Of a stretch of DNA of 50,338 bases, positions 33,559 through 40,518 are shown piece after piece; position 1 is the stretch's first letter, and every line of letters starts with the position of its first letter. Source of the DNA: Mycobacterium sp. (GTDB lineage Bacteria > Actinomycetota > Actinomycetes > Mycobacteriales > Mycobacteriaceae). The stretch lies in contig JAHFVC010000005.1 in NCBI GenBank assembly GCA_023264765.1, positions 1 to 50,338 of the forward strand, in the 5' to 3' direction. The notes below the pieces were generated by a model, which was not told where the DNA came from, did no database searches, and saw only the letters and a program-made list of their open reading frames with translations. A program made the position numbers and the translations under genes.

Positions 33559-34013
33559 GCCGCGCCCTGCTGCTCGGCGGTCACCACGGCTGGACGCTGG
33601 CCGGCGTCACGCCGCTGCGCCGCCTCACGCCTGCGTTCGTTCTTGGTCAGCCCACCCCAGATGCCGGAATCCTCACGGCCCTTGGTCAATCCGTAGGTCC
33701 GGCACTGCTTGAGCACCGGGCAGTACTCACAGATGGCCTTGCACTCGGCCTGCACGCCGGGGCTGCGCGACACCCAGTCGTACTCGGGGAACTCCGAGCA
33801 GGCGCCCTGGAGATAGAAGTCCTCAAGACTCACCTCGGGCTCGGTCGGCAGCGGATCCGGGCACTCCATTGCCAGATAGCGGCTGACCGATCGGGTGTGC
33901 ACCCGCAGGTGGTCGGCGATCGCATCCAACGACGACCCACGCCGATGCATGCGGTGCGCCGTGATCCGATGACTAATCCAACGTGCACTCTGTTGCGTCA
34001 CAACATCACTCAC
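33555..34013 (-). CDS. WhiB-family Fe-S regulator with an N-terminal HTH extension
   Basis: This 152-residue protein has the WhiB core in its C-terminal part: four cluster cysteines at about C72, C95, C98 and C104 (CEYCPVLKQC) and the turn SGIWGGLTKNER, followed by a basic tail. Before it, residues 10-50 (ITAHRMHRRGSSLDAIADHLRVHTRSVSRYLA) look like a separate helix-turn-helix, which ordinary WhiB proteins lack. WhiB proteins bind a [4Fe-4S] cluster and sigma factor region 4, and in Streptomyces WhiB works with WhiA. Here it sits directly before a WhiA N-domain gene in transcript order reversed, overlapping it by four bases (34010-34013). Confidence 0.88.
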   Translation of the reverse strand: MSDVVTQQSARWISHRITAHRMHRRGSSLDAIADHLRVHTRSVSRYLAMECPDPLPTEPEVSLEDFYLQGACSEFPEYDWVSRSPGVQAECKAICEYCPVLKQCRTYGLTKGREDSGIWGGLTKNERRREAAQRRDAGQRPAVVTAEQQGAA

Positions 34014-34642
34014 GATTCATCCCCTACGAGGTTTGCCTCACGCAGACGCCGGTACTCCGCCGCGACGTCGGCGATGCCAAGTTGCTCCAAAGCCGCGGCC
34101 ACATCCGCCGGCGCGATCGCCGTACGCGGATCCCCCTCGGTGGGCTTGGCCGTAATCCCGATCCGCGACATCACCGCGGTCAGGGTCAACATCATCGGCG
34201 CGCTCGGGCACGCCACCTTCAATCCGTGACCGTTGAACACCCCGGCGGCCTGGACAGCGCCGCGGCTGATGCCCAGGGCAGCCGCCCCACCCTGCCCGAA
34301 CACCCAGCGGCCCTCACGAAAACCGTAGCGACCCAGCACGATCTGCGGGTTGGTCACCTCGACGGTGCCGCCGCTGCCGCCGACGTCGAGGAGCTCGACG
34401 TCCTTGTTGGCCAGGGCCTCGGTCAACCACACTGCGGTAGGCCCGTGCTCGAACCGGATCCGCATCCGGGTGCCGGCCCGCCGCACCGTCGGCGTGAACG
34501 CCAACAACGCCGCTACGTGCCGGACCCGCACGGCGGGTTCCTCGGACACCGCGCACAAATGCAGCCGCGCCGACGCGGTGATCGACGAAAAACTACTGGG
34601 CCTGGGCTGCCGGCTCTGAACCGGGCTATGCGCGGTCGTCAC
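34010..34642 (-). CDS. WhiA N-terminal-domain-like protein (other half of a split WhiA)
   Basis: This 210-residue protein parallels the N-terminal, homing-endonuclease-like half of WhiA. It has an opening SSITASARLHLCAV (compare SMTADVKDELSRV), VRHVAALLAFTPTVRRAGTR (compare KAEVSALLRFAGxLH), a middle AALGISRGAVQAAGVFNGHG where WhiA has AWRGAFLAHG, and VACPSAPMMLTLTAVMSRIG then ITAK (compare VTCPGPEAALxLVGAARRLGI and AK). No C-terminal HTH follows. That half is a separate gene at 29467-29796. GTG 34642 is chosen because it overlaps the WhiB-2 stop (GTGA). WhiA identity is by eye and needs a profile search. Confidence 0.65.
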   Translation of the reverse strand: MTTAHSPVQSRQPRPSSFSSITASARLHLCAVSEEPAVRVRHVAALLAFTPTVRRAGTRMRIRFEHGPTAVWLTEALANKDVELLDVGGSGGTVEVTNPQIVLGRYGFREGRWVFGQGGAAALGISRGAVQAAGVFNGHGLKVACPSAPMMLTLTAVMSRIGITAKPTEGDPRTAIAPADVAAALEQLGIADVAAEYRRLREANLVGDES

Positions 34643-34974
34643 GCCGACACCCCCAGGCACTCCATCTCCTCGGCAATACTCGGCAGACCCGCGATCACAC
34701 GCAGCTCATCGAGTGCCGCCGCCCGCCGCCCGGTGTTGGCCGCGATGTTCTGCGGCAGGTACACCCCGGCGTAGGTACCGGTCTCGGCGTCGGTGAGCAC
34801 CGCCTCCGTCGCGCAGTCGATCCGCACCGGACACCGCCGGCACATCCGCTGCAGTTCCTTACGCAGCAGGTGACGCGGCCGGCGGTCAGACGTCCACATC
34901 TCGGGGGCGTCTGAAGTCTCCAGATAGCACACCGCCCGCTTCTGCCACTGCTGAACCCCGGCCGCCGTGCTCAT
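34639..34974 (-). CDS. WhiB-family protein (second copy)
   Basis: This 111-residue protein has four cysteines in WhiB spacing: C16, then C45, C48 and C54 (CRRCPVRIDC). It is followed by GTYAGVYLPQN where classical WhiB proteins have the GVWGG turn. This altered turn may change sigma-factor contact. The C-terminus has a short basic stretch (NTGRRAAALDEL) and lacks a clear AT-hook. It is coupled on both sides by four-base overlaps and precedes the WhiA-N-like gene in transcription. Confidence 0.85.
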   Translation of the reverse strand: MSTAAGVQQWQKRAVCYLETSDAPEMWTSDRRPRHLLRKELQRMCRRCPVRIDCATEAVLTDAETGTYAGVYLPQNIAANTGRRAAALDELRVIAGLPSIAEEMECLGVSA

Positions 34975-35507
34975 TGGACCGCCACCGCCACCGGCGTTGT
35001 CGCGCTGGTGATCTCGGCGATGAACCGCACCGCCAACGCGGCCACCCGAACCGCCATCGGGCGTGCGGGCTCATCGAACCGGACCGCCGACCACAACGCG
35101 TCGTACTCGCGCTTGAGAAACCCGAACGCCTCGTGACTCGACGAGAACGCCCGCCCCTGCGGACCCGTGACGCTCAGCGCATCGTGAGCCTCATCGGCGG
35201 CTACCCGGCCACGCTGCCGCGCAGGACCCGACGGCTCGTAGAGGTCGGCGACGAACCGCAACGCCATCGCCCCGACCTGGGCGGCCTCGGCACGGGCCCG
35301 ACCGACGTGGTTGGCGCGGATCTCGTCCCACAGTTCGTCGACTTCCTCGCCCAGGACCATCGCCCCCTCCTCCAGCGACCGCCAGATCTGCGGGTACTCG
35401 CCGAGGCTGCGGGTCAACTCCTGCCACACCGCCAACTCGGCCTGATGGTCGCGGGCTGCGGGATCACTGGCGGTGCATGCACTGGCCAGCAGATGCGGGG
35501 TCCTCAT
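34971..35507 (-). CDS. MazG-like helical protein with an internal duplication
   Basis: This 178-residue all-helical protein has two related halves. The first contains LGEEVDELWDEIRANHVGRA then AQVGAMALRFVADLY. The second contains FLKREYDALWSAVRFDEPA then VRVAALAVRFIAEI. The first half keeps an EExxE...DE acidic pattern like MazG-type nucleotide pyrophosphohydrolases, while the second has lost it. A role in nucleotide clean-up is possible but not shown. ATG 35507 overlaps the preceding stop (ATGA). Confidence 0.6.
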   Translation of the reverse strand: MRTPHLLASACTASDPAARDHQAELAVWQELTRSLGEYPQIWRSLEEGAMVLGEEVDELWDEIRANHVGRARAEAAQVGAMALRFVADLYEPSGPARQRGRVAADEAHDALSVTGPQGRAFSSSHEAFGFLKREYDALWSAVRFDEPARPMAVRVAALAVRFIAEITSATTPVAVAVQ

Positions 35508-35854
35508 ACCGGCACCGTCTCCCGCTCGACGCTGAACAGGCGCACGCACTCCACGCACGCGTCGTCACCAGGCACGCAGGCCGACCCGCAGATGGTGCAC
35601 GCGCTGGTGCAGCTGCGGCAGGCGAGCTGCCCCTCGACCCGCACGGGCTCCACGGGCTGCTGGCCACACATCGGGCAGTCGTCGAAGATCGACGCCTTCC
35701 AGCTAAGACCCGCCGACGGCACCGCATCGCGGGCAACGCCGGCCGAACGCGGCGGATTGGTGCAGGTCAACACCGATGATCGAACATTAAGGGCCGGAAC
35801 TCTTGCGTCCGTTGAGGCGTAGCCTCTACCCTGAGATTGACCGAGCAAAGTCAT
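35504..35854 (-). CDS. Zinc-ribbon protein, first gene of the long operon
   Basis: This 116-residue protein has a cysteine-rich C-terminal half: CPMCGQQ, CRSCTSACTICGSAC and CVEC, enough for two zinc sites. The first 45 residues are low in structure. ATG 35854 has TAAGGAGAG just upstream and is taken as the start. An internal start nearer the zinc region cannot be excluded. No family is recognised. It heads the chain of twelve leftward genes. Confidence 0.6.
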   Translation of the reverse strand: MTLLGQSQGRGYASTDARVPALNVRSSVLTCTNPPRSAGVARDAVPSAGLSWKASIFDDCPMCGQQPVEPVRVEGQLACRSCTSACTICGSACVPGDDACVECVRLFSVERETVPV

Positions 35855-35878
35855 CTCTCCTTAGGTTCTTGGAGACCC

Positions 35879-35929
35879 GGACACGAAGTTCCCGCTTCAC
35901 GTCCACCCTGGAAGCCCCTTCGGGGGCTT
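35879..35929. promoter_or_regulatory. Two consecutive stem-loops in the operon leader
   Basis: The first (35879-35904) has arms GGAC/GTCC and GAAG/CTTC separated by symmetric AC internal loops, closing a TTCCCG loop. The second (35912-35929) has seven-base arms AAGCCCC/GGGGCTT closing a TTCG tetraloop, followed by TTCC on the plus strand. They lie between the gene at 36049 and the operon start at 35854. A terminator for rightward transcription, or a leader structure of the leftward operon, are both possible. The rest of 35855-36048 shows nothing further. Confidence 0.5.
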
Positions 35930-36048
35930 TCCTGCTGTCTGGGGCAGGGTCACCGCTATGAAAATGTCTTCGAAGCGCCGCCAGGGGCGAACGCAGCTAG
36001 AGCCGCAGCGGTATCACCGCCTTCAAAAGACGCTGTGCGCCAGGCATT

Positions 36049-36780
36049 TCAGATCACCCGACCTTGTCCGGCCGCGGTGTCGTCGATGACCCGCTGAACG
36101 TAGCGGCGCTGAGTCACACCCAGGCGCGCGAAGTGATTGGCCAGGGCGGAGGCCTCGGTGCCGTCATCGGCCATGTCCCCCGGATAGACCGCCAGGATCG
36201 GCTCGCCGTCGGCGCCGGGGATCTCGGCCAGGAAACCGTGCTGTGCGGCGGCGTCACCGCAGGCGTAGAGCTTCCATCCGTGCTGCTTCAGGGTGGCGGC
36301 CCACCAGTAGGCGATGCGCACCCCACGGTCGGGCTGCTGTACCCAGCCGGGCAGGTACTGGGTGCTCGGGGTGACCCGCGGCAGCCGCACCACCAGGCCA
36401 CGGGCCCGAAGCAGATCCGTCATCTCCTCGAGTTCGCCGGTCCACCCCAACGAGCCCAACCGCCAGATCCCCTCGGCGAGCAATTCCGCCACAGTGCCGG
36501 GCATCCGGGGCTTGTCGTCGTGGCGCCGTACTACCTCGAAGATCCGGTAGGACGCGAGCCGGACCGCGACCGTAGCGGTCATCGTCGTGGCATTGAAGTG
36601 GGCGTTGACCAGGACGTCTCCACTGTCGCGCAGGGTGGAGGCCCACCAGTACAGCGGCCGGACCACCTCGGCGGGATGGTGGGAGCGCAGCGGCGCGACG
36701 GCGTCGTACCGGGCCTCGAAGCCGGCCAGCTCGGGCATGCGCGGAGCGGGCCGGGGGGTGAGCGTGCGGGGCAATTTCAC
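36049..36780 (-). CDS. Conserved-looking protein of unknown function, two similar modules
   Basis: This 243-residue protein has two related segments, RPLYWWASTLRDSGD (about residue 42) and RIAYWWAATLKQHGWKL (about 180). The second module is followed by an acidic stretch (PGADGEPILAVYPGDMADDG). No family is recognised and there is no signal peptide or membrane segment. GTG 36780 is chosen because AGGAGG lies six bases upstream. Longer frames reaching 37668 cross non-coding sequence. It is divergent from the tandem-HTH regulator gene and may be under its control. Confidence 0.65.
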   Translation of the reverse strand: MKLPRTLTPRPAPRMPELAGFEARYDAVAPLRSHHPAEVVRPLYWWASTLRDSGDVLVNAHFNATTMTATVAVRLASYRIFEVVRRHDDKPRMPGTVAELLAEGIWRLGSLGWTGELEEMTDLLRARGLVVRLPRVTPSTQYLPGWVQQPDRGVRIAYWWAATLKQHGWKLYACGDAAAQHGFLAEIPGADGEPILAVYPGDMADDGTEASALANHFARLGVTQRRYVQRVIDDTAAGQGRVI

Positions 36781-36867
36781 CGAATCCCTCCTCATCGTGC
36801 TGGTCTCGCTGTCATCAGACTCTAGACTAAGACAACCCGTTATGACAACGGCATTGACAGGAAGACG

Positions 36868-37362
36868 GTGAACTCGGTGAACCTTTCTGACTATGAACCG
36901 CGCCGCAGGCCTCGTATGACCCGGCGTGTCCTGCGCGGATTCGACGCAGCGGCCTTCGCCGCCGTCCGTCGCCAGCGGGACATGAGCGTCCCCGATCTGG
37001 CCCGCCTCGCCGACGTCGGACAGTCGACGATCCATGCATGGGAAGCAGGCCGCGGTACGCCGCAGGTCGACCTGCTCGCTCGCGTGATGCGCTTTCTCGA
37101 CGCCCCCATCGAGCAGGTCGTCGCCATCCCGGTCGACGAGCGCTACCCCGGTGACTGGCGCGTGCTCAAGGGACTGACCCAGCCCGAGCTGGCCGCGGCC
37201 GCGAAGATCGCGACTACGACCCTGCGTGGCATCGAACGGGCCGACATCGGACTGACCGACCAGAACGCCGCTAGGCTCGCCGAGCTGCTCGGCCTGAACG
37301 TCGCCGACTACCGCGCGGCGTACCAGCGTGCCCGGCAGCGCCCCGCTGGTACCTCGGTCTGA
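36868..37362 (+). CDS. XRE-family regulator with two Cro/C1-type HTH domains
   Basis: This 164-residue protein has two successive Cro/C1-type domains: AAVRRQRDMSVPDLARLADV then STIHAWEAGRGTPQ, and LKGLTQPELAAAAKIATTTL then RGIERADIGLT. GTG 36868 has AGGAAG upstream. GTG 36877 and ATG 36916 are alternatives. The short divergent gap (36781-36867) contains a GACAAC direct repeat (36830 and 36844 regions) that could be its operator. A role as a plasmid or defence-module repressor is plausible but not proven. Confidence 0.82.
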   Translation: MNSVNLSDYEPRRRPRMTRRVLRGFDAAAFAAVRRQRDMSVPDLARLADVGQSTIHAWEAGRGTPQVDLLARVMRFLDAPIEQVVAIPVDERYPGDWRVLKGLTQPELAAAAKIATTTLRGIERADIGLTDQNAARLAELLGLNVADYRAAYQRARQRPAGTSV

Positions 37363-37814
37363 ACCCAAAGCCGTAGACGGCAAATTCCCGGCGACTCCCA
37401 GCGGCGCAAAACCGCGAATTGCGGGTCGTGACCCATTTCGAGCGCCGCGGGCGACGCCCACGGGCAGCGGGGACGCGGAACCTGCCAACAGAGGACTGAA
37501 TGTCCTGGTGGCGGAGCCCTTCACCCCCATGCTGCCCTCCTTGAAGTCCGACGCTACCGCCACCGTGTGGGTGGTGTGCACACCAAAATTCCAACAGTCC
37601 GGCAAGCCAATGTCACGAAACTGGGCAAAGGAAAATACGACAACTCGCCGATAACGATTCGGTAACAATCCTCAATTGGGTGAAATCACCGGCCCGCCGA
37701 GACCCCTGACCACGCCGGCGTACGCGGCCGAAACATGCCCACCGCGACACCGTCAACGACCGCCGCGCTGATCCCTCGAACCCACCTGTCGGTGCCCCCG
37801 GCCATGCTGGCGAA
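37363..37814. other. Intergenic region with palindromes, no gene
   Basis: These 450 bases hold no convincing coding sequence. Visible structures are stem-loops CCGC-GAATT-GCGG (37412-37424) and GGGTC-GT-GACCC (37423-37434), a GGGC-GAC-GCCC hairpin just after, and the perfect 12-base palindrome GGTGTGCACACC (37573-37584). The last 200 bases are less G+C-rich (GATAACGATTCGGTAACAAT). Partition-site, origin or regulatory functions are possible. Confidence 0.45.
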
Positions 37815-38396
37815 ATGACCACCCACCGCGGCTACGTCGTCATCGACGTCGAGACGTCGGGCTTCGACCCGACCACTGCCCGCGTGCTCAGCGTCGCTGC
37901 GCTCACCCTCACTCCCGCCGGAGCCGTGCAGGACTCGCTGCACACCCTGCTCGACCCCGGCGTCGACCCTGGCCCCACCCACGTGCACGGTCTCACCGCG
38001 GGCATGCTCACCGGACAACCGCGCTACGCCGACGTCGCCGCCCACCTCGCCCCCTTGCTGCGCGGCCGCATCCTGGTCGCCCACAACGCGGCCTTCGACT
38101 ACGCGTTCCTGGCCGCCGAAACCCGCCGTTGCGGCGCCGAACTGCCCGTCACCGACGTGCTGTGCACCTACGAACTCGCCGGCCGGCTCGACCTCGGCCT
38201 GGCCAGCCTCAGCCTCGCCGCCCTCGCCGCGCACTGGACCATCCCGCAGGCCCGCCCCCACGACGCGCTCGACGACGCCCGCGTGCTGGCCGCAATCCTG
38301 CCCCGCGCCGTGGCCCGCGCCTCCGACCTTGGTGTCGCCCTGCCGATCCGAGATCCCGCGACTCTGCCACCATTCCAGTTCCCCACGGCCGCCTAA
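37815..38396 (+). CDS. DnaQ-like (DEDDh) 3'-5' exonuclease
   Basis: This 193-residue exonuclease has motifs ExoI VVIDVETSGFDP, ExoII VAHNAAFDYAFL and ExoIII RPHDALDDARV, giving the complete D-E-D-H-D catalytic set. It matches the proofreading epsilon-subunit fold in size, but as a free protein it could trim DNA or RNA ends. There is no Shine-Dalgarno site. CATGCT lies six bases before ATG 37815, suggesting a leaderless transcript. Confidence 0.88.
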   Translation: MTTHRGYVVIDVETSGFDPTTARVLSVAALTLTPAGAVQDSLHTLLDPGVDPGPTHVHGLTAGMLTGQPRYADVAAHLAPLLRGRILVAHNAAFDYAFLAAETRRCGAELPVTDVLCTYELAGRLDLGLASLSLAALAAHWTIPQARPHDALDDARVLAAILPRAVARASDLGVALPIRDPATLPPFQFPTAA

Positions 38397-38437
38397 CGGC
38401 CCCAACGGCGTTCGGCCGCCGTGTCGCTTCGCGGCGT

Positions 38438-38443
38438 TACCGT
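38438..38443 (+). promoter_or_regulatory. -10-like hexamer placed for a leaderless transcript
   Basis: TACCGT lies exactly seven bases before ATG 38451, where transcription would begin at the start codon. The same hexamer and spacing recur at 39754-39759 before ATG 39767. Confidence 0.5.
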
Positions 38444-38450
38444 CACCGTC

Positions 38451-38759
38451 ATGCAGGACACTCGCTCACTGGTCTCGCGACCGCAGCTGCTGCAGCTCTA
38501 CGCAGCCAACATCGCCGCGGCCGCCGTTTTGGCCCTCGGGGTGGCCCTCCCGGTGACGGGAATGGCCTTCCTGCTCACCCTCGTACCGAGCTGCCTGACG
38601 CCCACTGGCTGTGACACCCCCACCGCCTTCGACGCACTCGTACCAGTCGCCGGCCTTGGAACGTGGATCGCGGTCACCGCCCGATTCGCCGCGCTGCAGG
38701 TCCGCACCTTGGGCCGTGTCGTGCGCCGCCGCCCCTCCCTCAAGCTGCGCACCCGATGA
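38451..38759 (+). CDS. Small membrane protein, unknown function
   Basis: This 102-residue protein has hydrophobic segments near residues 15-42 (NIAAAAVLALGVALPVTGMA) and 62-78 (ALVPVAGLGTWIAVTARFAA), with two cysteines between them and a basic C-terminal tail (VVRRRPSLKLRTR). It overlaps the exported nuclease gene by four bases (ATGA), so the two products are likely made together. No family is recognised. It might assist or neutralise the nuclease, which is speculation. Confidence 0.6.
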   Translation: MQDTRSLVSRPQLLQLYAANIAAAAVLALGVALPVTGMAFLLTLVPSCLTPTGCDTPTAFDALVPVAGLGTWIAVTARFAALQVRTLGRVVRRRPSLKLRTR

Positions 38760-39469
38760 GGATCCGCCGCAGCGCATGGATGGCGATCGCCGCGGCCGCG
38801 ATCAGCGCCGCAGCGTGGCTGCACCCCGGCCTCGGCCACGACACCGACACCGACACCGTCGCCCAATCCCATGCCCAACCCGCCGCCGTGGCCGGGGACA
38901 TCGCCACCCTGCTCAGTCAGGTCCGGGTCGTCGACCAGATTCCGCACGTCACCGGTTACGAGCGTGGCTGCGGCAAAGGTGAAGCCTGTTCCTTCGGACC
39001 GGCGTGGAACGACCCCCTCGACAAATCAGGGTGCGACTCGCGTAACCGCTTGCTGCGCAACTACTTACAGAACATCACCTTCAAGCCGGGCACACACGAC
39101 TGCAAGGTCACCGGCGGCGTTCTCGACCCCGACCCTTACACCGGCCAACGAATCTCGTTCAGCAGCAACGGTATACAGGTGGACCACATCTACCCGTTGG
39201 CACGAAGCTATGCGGCCGGCGCGTCACAGTGGGATCAACGGCAGCGCCAAATCTTCGCCAACGACTTCGACGAACTGATCCCCGTCTCCGGTCCGGCGAA
39301 CCGGGCGAAATCGAGTTCCGGGATCGACGCTTGGTTGCCCAGCTTCCAGCCGTGTACCTACATTCAGCGCTACCTGGCCGTGGCAGTGAAGTACCAGCTG
39401 CCCATCACCACAGCCGAACAGAAGACCGCGACCGCGAGCTGCCCCGCGGCACACCCCTCCGCGGCATAA
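38756..39469 (+). CDS. Exported HNH nuclease (DUF1524-type)
   Basis: This 237-residue protein has an N-terminal signal sequence or anchor (RRSAWMAIAAAAISAAAWL) and a C-terminal HNH core: QVDHIYPLARSYAAGASQWD, then NDFDELIPVSGPANRAKSSS, as in the exported DUF1524/HNH nucleases common in actinobacteria. Six cysteines in the mature part could form disulfides, in keeping with export. It may degrade extracellular DNA or act in competition or conjugation. It is translationally coupled to the small membrane protein before it. Confidence 0.85.
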   Translation: MRIRRSAWMAIAAAAISAAAWLHPGLGHDTDTDTVAQSHAQPAAVAGDIATLLSQVRVVDQIPHVTGYERGCGKGEACSFGPAWNDPLDKSGCDSRNRLLRNYLQNITFKPGTHDCKVTGGVLDPDPYTGQRISFSSNGIQVDHIYPLARSYAAGASQWDQRQRQIFANDFDELIPVSGPANRAKSSSGIDAWLPSFQPCTYIQRYLAVAVKYQLPITTAEQKTATASCPAAHPSAA

Positions 39470-39485
39470 CGGTACGAAACCCACT

Positions 39486-39719
39486 ATGCGCCAGTCGAAT
39501 CCTTCATGCCCTGGCAGCCGACTACCGCCGACATCAACGGATCATCTCGACGATCACCCGCGTGGAACGTGCACGTGCTGCCGACGGGAATACGCGTTGT
39601 GCACCCCGGGTGTGGTCCGAGCCCACCACGGCCTACCCAAGCGCAACGACGGCGGCTGCCCATACCGATGCCCACCCAGCTGCGACTTCGACTGCTACTT
39701 CCTCCCCAAGCCGAGCTAG
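39486..39719 (+). CDS. Small cysteine-rich protein
   Basis: This 77-residue protein has an unstructured N-terminus and two cysteine clusters, CTCCRREYALC with a following RAHHGLPKR, and CPYRCPPSCDFDCYF, suggesting zinc binding. It starts 16 bases after the nuclease stop. TACGAA lies seven bases before ATG 39486, the spacing used by neighbouring leaderless genes. No family is recognised. Confidence 0.45.
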   Translation: MRQSNPSCPGSRLPPTSTDHLDDHPRGTCTCCRREYALCTPGVVRAHHGLPKRNDGGCPYRCPPSCDFDCYFLPKPS

Positions 39720-39766
39720 ACCACCACTTCCGGGACCCCTCGAACCGCGTCGCTACCGTTGACCGA

Positions 39767-40477
39767 ATGCGCCGCGCCTACATCACCGCCGACGAACCCT
39801 TCGAGAACGCCCTCGCACAGGCTCTGGAATGGGCCGGCGACACCGCCACCATCCACGTTGCCGACACCGCCACCGTCGAGGACGAAGAACTCGACACCCT
39901 CGGCATCCCGGTCACGTCGTCATCGCGCAAGTCCCGGTTCTACGGCCACCCCCGCGGCACCGTCATCGCCGTCGGGCTGAACCTGGCCGGCGTGCTCGAC
40001 GTCGAACGCCACAGCCGCCCCCGCGGACCCCTGAAAGCCACGGTCGACGGCCTAATCGTCACCGACGCCTACGGCCCCCAGCCCTACACCGCACACGGCC
40101 AACACCACTCCGCCTGGATCACCGCCTTCGACGTCGACCACCTCGGCGGCACCGCCATCCCTGCCGTCGCATCCGCCCCCGCAGCGCTGCGCGCCGCCAT
40201 CCGTCATCTCACCACCCGCATCGCCGTGCGCAACCAAGGCCTCATCGACAAACGCGAACGCCACGCCGCCGTGCACGCCCTGACCTACCTGCGCGACGCC
40301 GGCCACCCCCTGGACCCGGACGCGCTGATGATCGAAGCGCTGCGCAACGAGTGGGGAGGCAACGGCCCCGAAGACCTCCGCCAGATCGCCGTCGACCTCC
40401 AGCACAAGAACCTCAAATACGACAAGAACCGGGTCACCACCGAGCAGCTGCGACAGTGGGCAGCCACCACCTACTGA
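39767..40477 (+). CDS. Hypothetical protein, unknown function
   Basis: This 236-residue soluble protein has an acidic N-terminal part (ATVEDEELDTLGIPVTSSSR), a mid segment containing HGQHHSAWITAFDVDHLGG and a helical C-terminus with a KNLKYDKNRVT stretch. No family is recognised. There is no Shine-Dalgarno site. TACCGT lies seven bases before ATG 39767, pointing to a leaderless transcript. Codon use is typical for the window. It lies just before the glycosylase cluster but is separated from it by 41 bases. Confidence 0.7.
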   Translation: MRRAYITADEPFENALAQALEWAGDTATIHVADTATVEDEELDTLGIPVTSSSRKSRFYGHPRGTVIAVGLNLAGVLDVERHSRPRGPLKATVDGLIVTDAYGPQPYTAHGQHHSAWITAFDVDHLGGTAIPAVASAPAALRAAIRHLTTRIAVRNQGLIDKRERHAAVHALTYLRDAGHPLDPDALMIEALRNEWGGNGPEDLRQIAVDLQHKNLKYDKNRVTTEQLRQWAATTY

Positions 40478-40518
40478 CCTCGACCCACGCGTCACCGGTG
40501 TTTGCGAGAATCGAAGCC

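Noticed and set aside
36049..37668. A 539-codon minus-strand frame starting at ATG 37668
   Set aside because: Its first half crosses a palindrome-rich intergenic region and the opposite-strand HTH gene. GTG 36780 with AGGAGG is a far better start.
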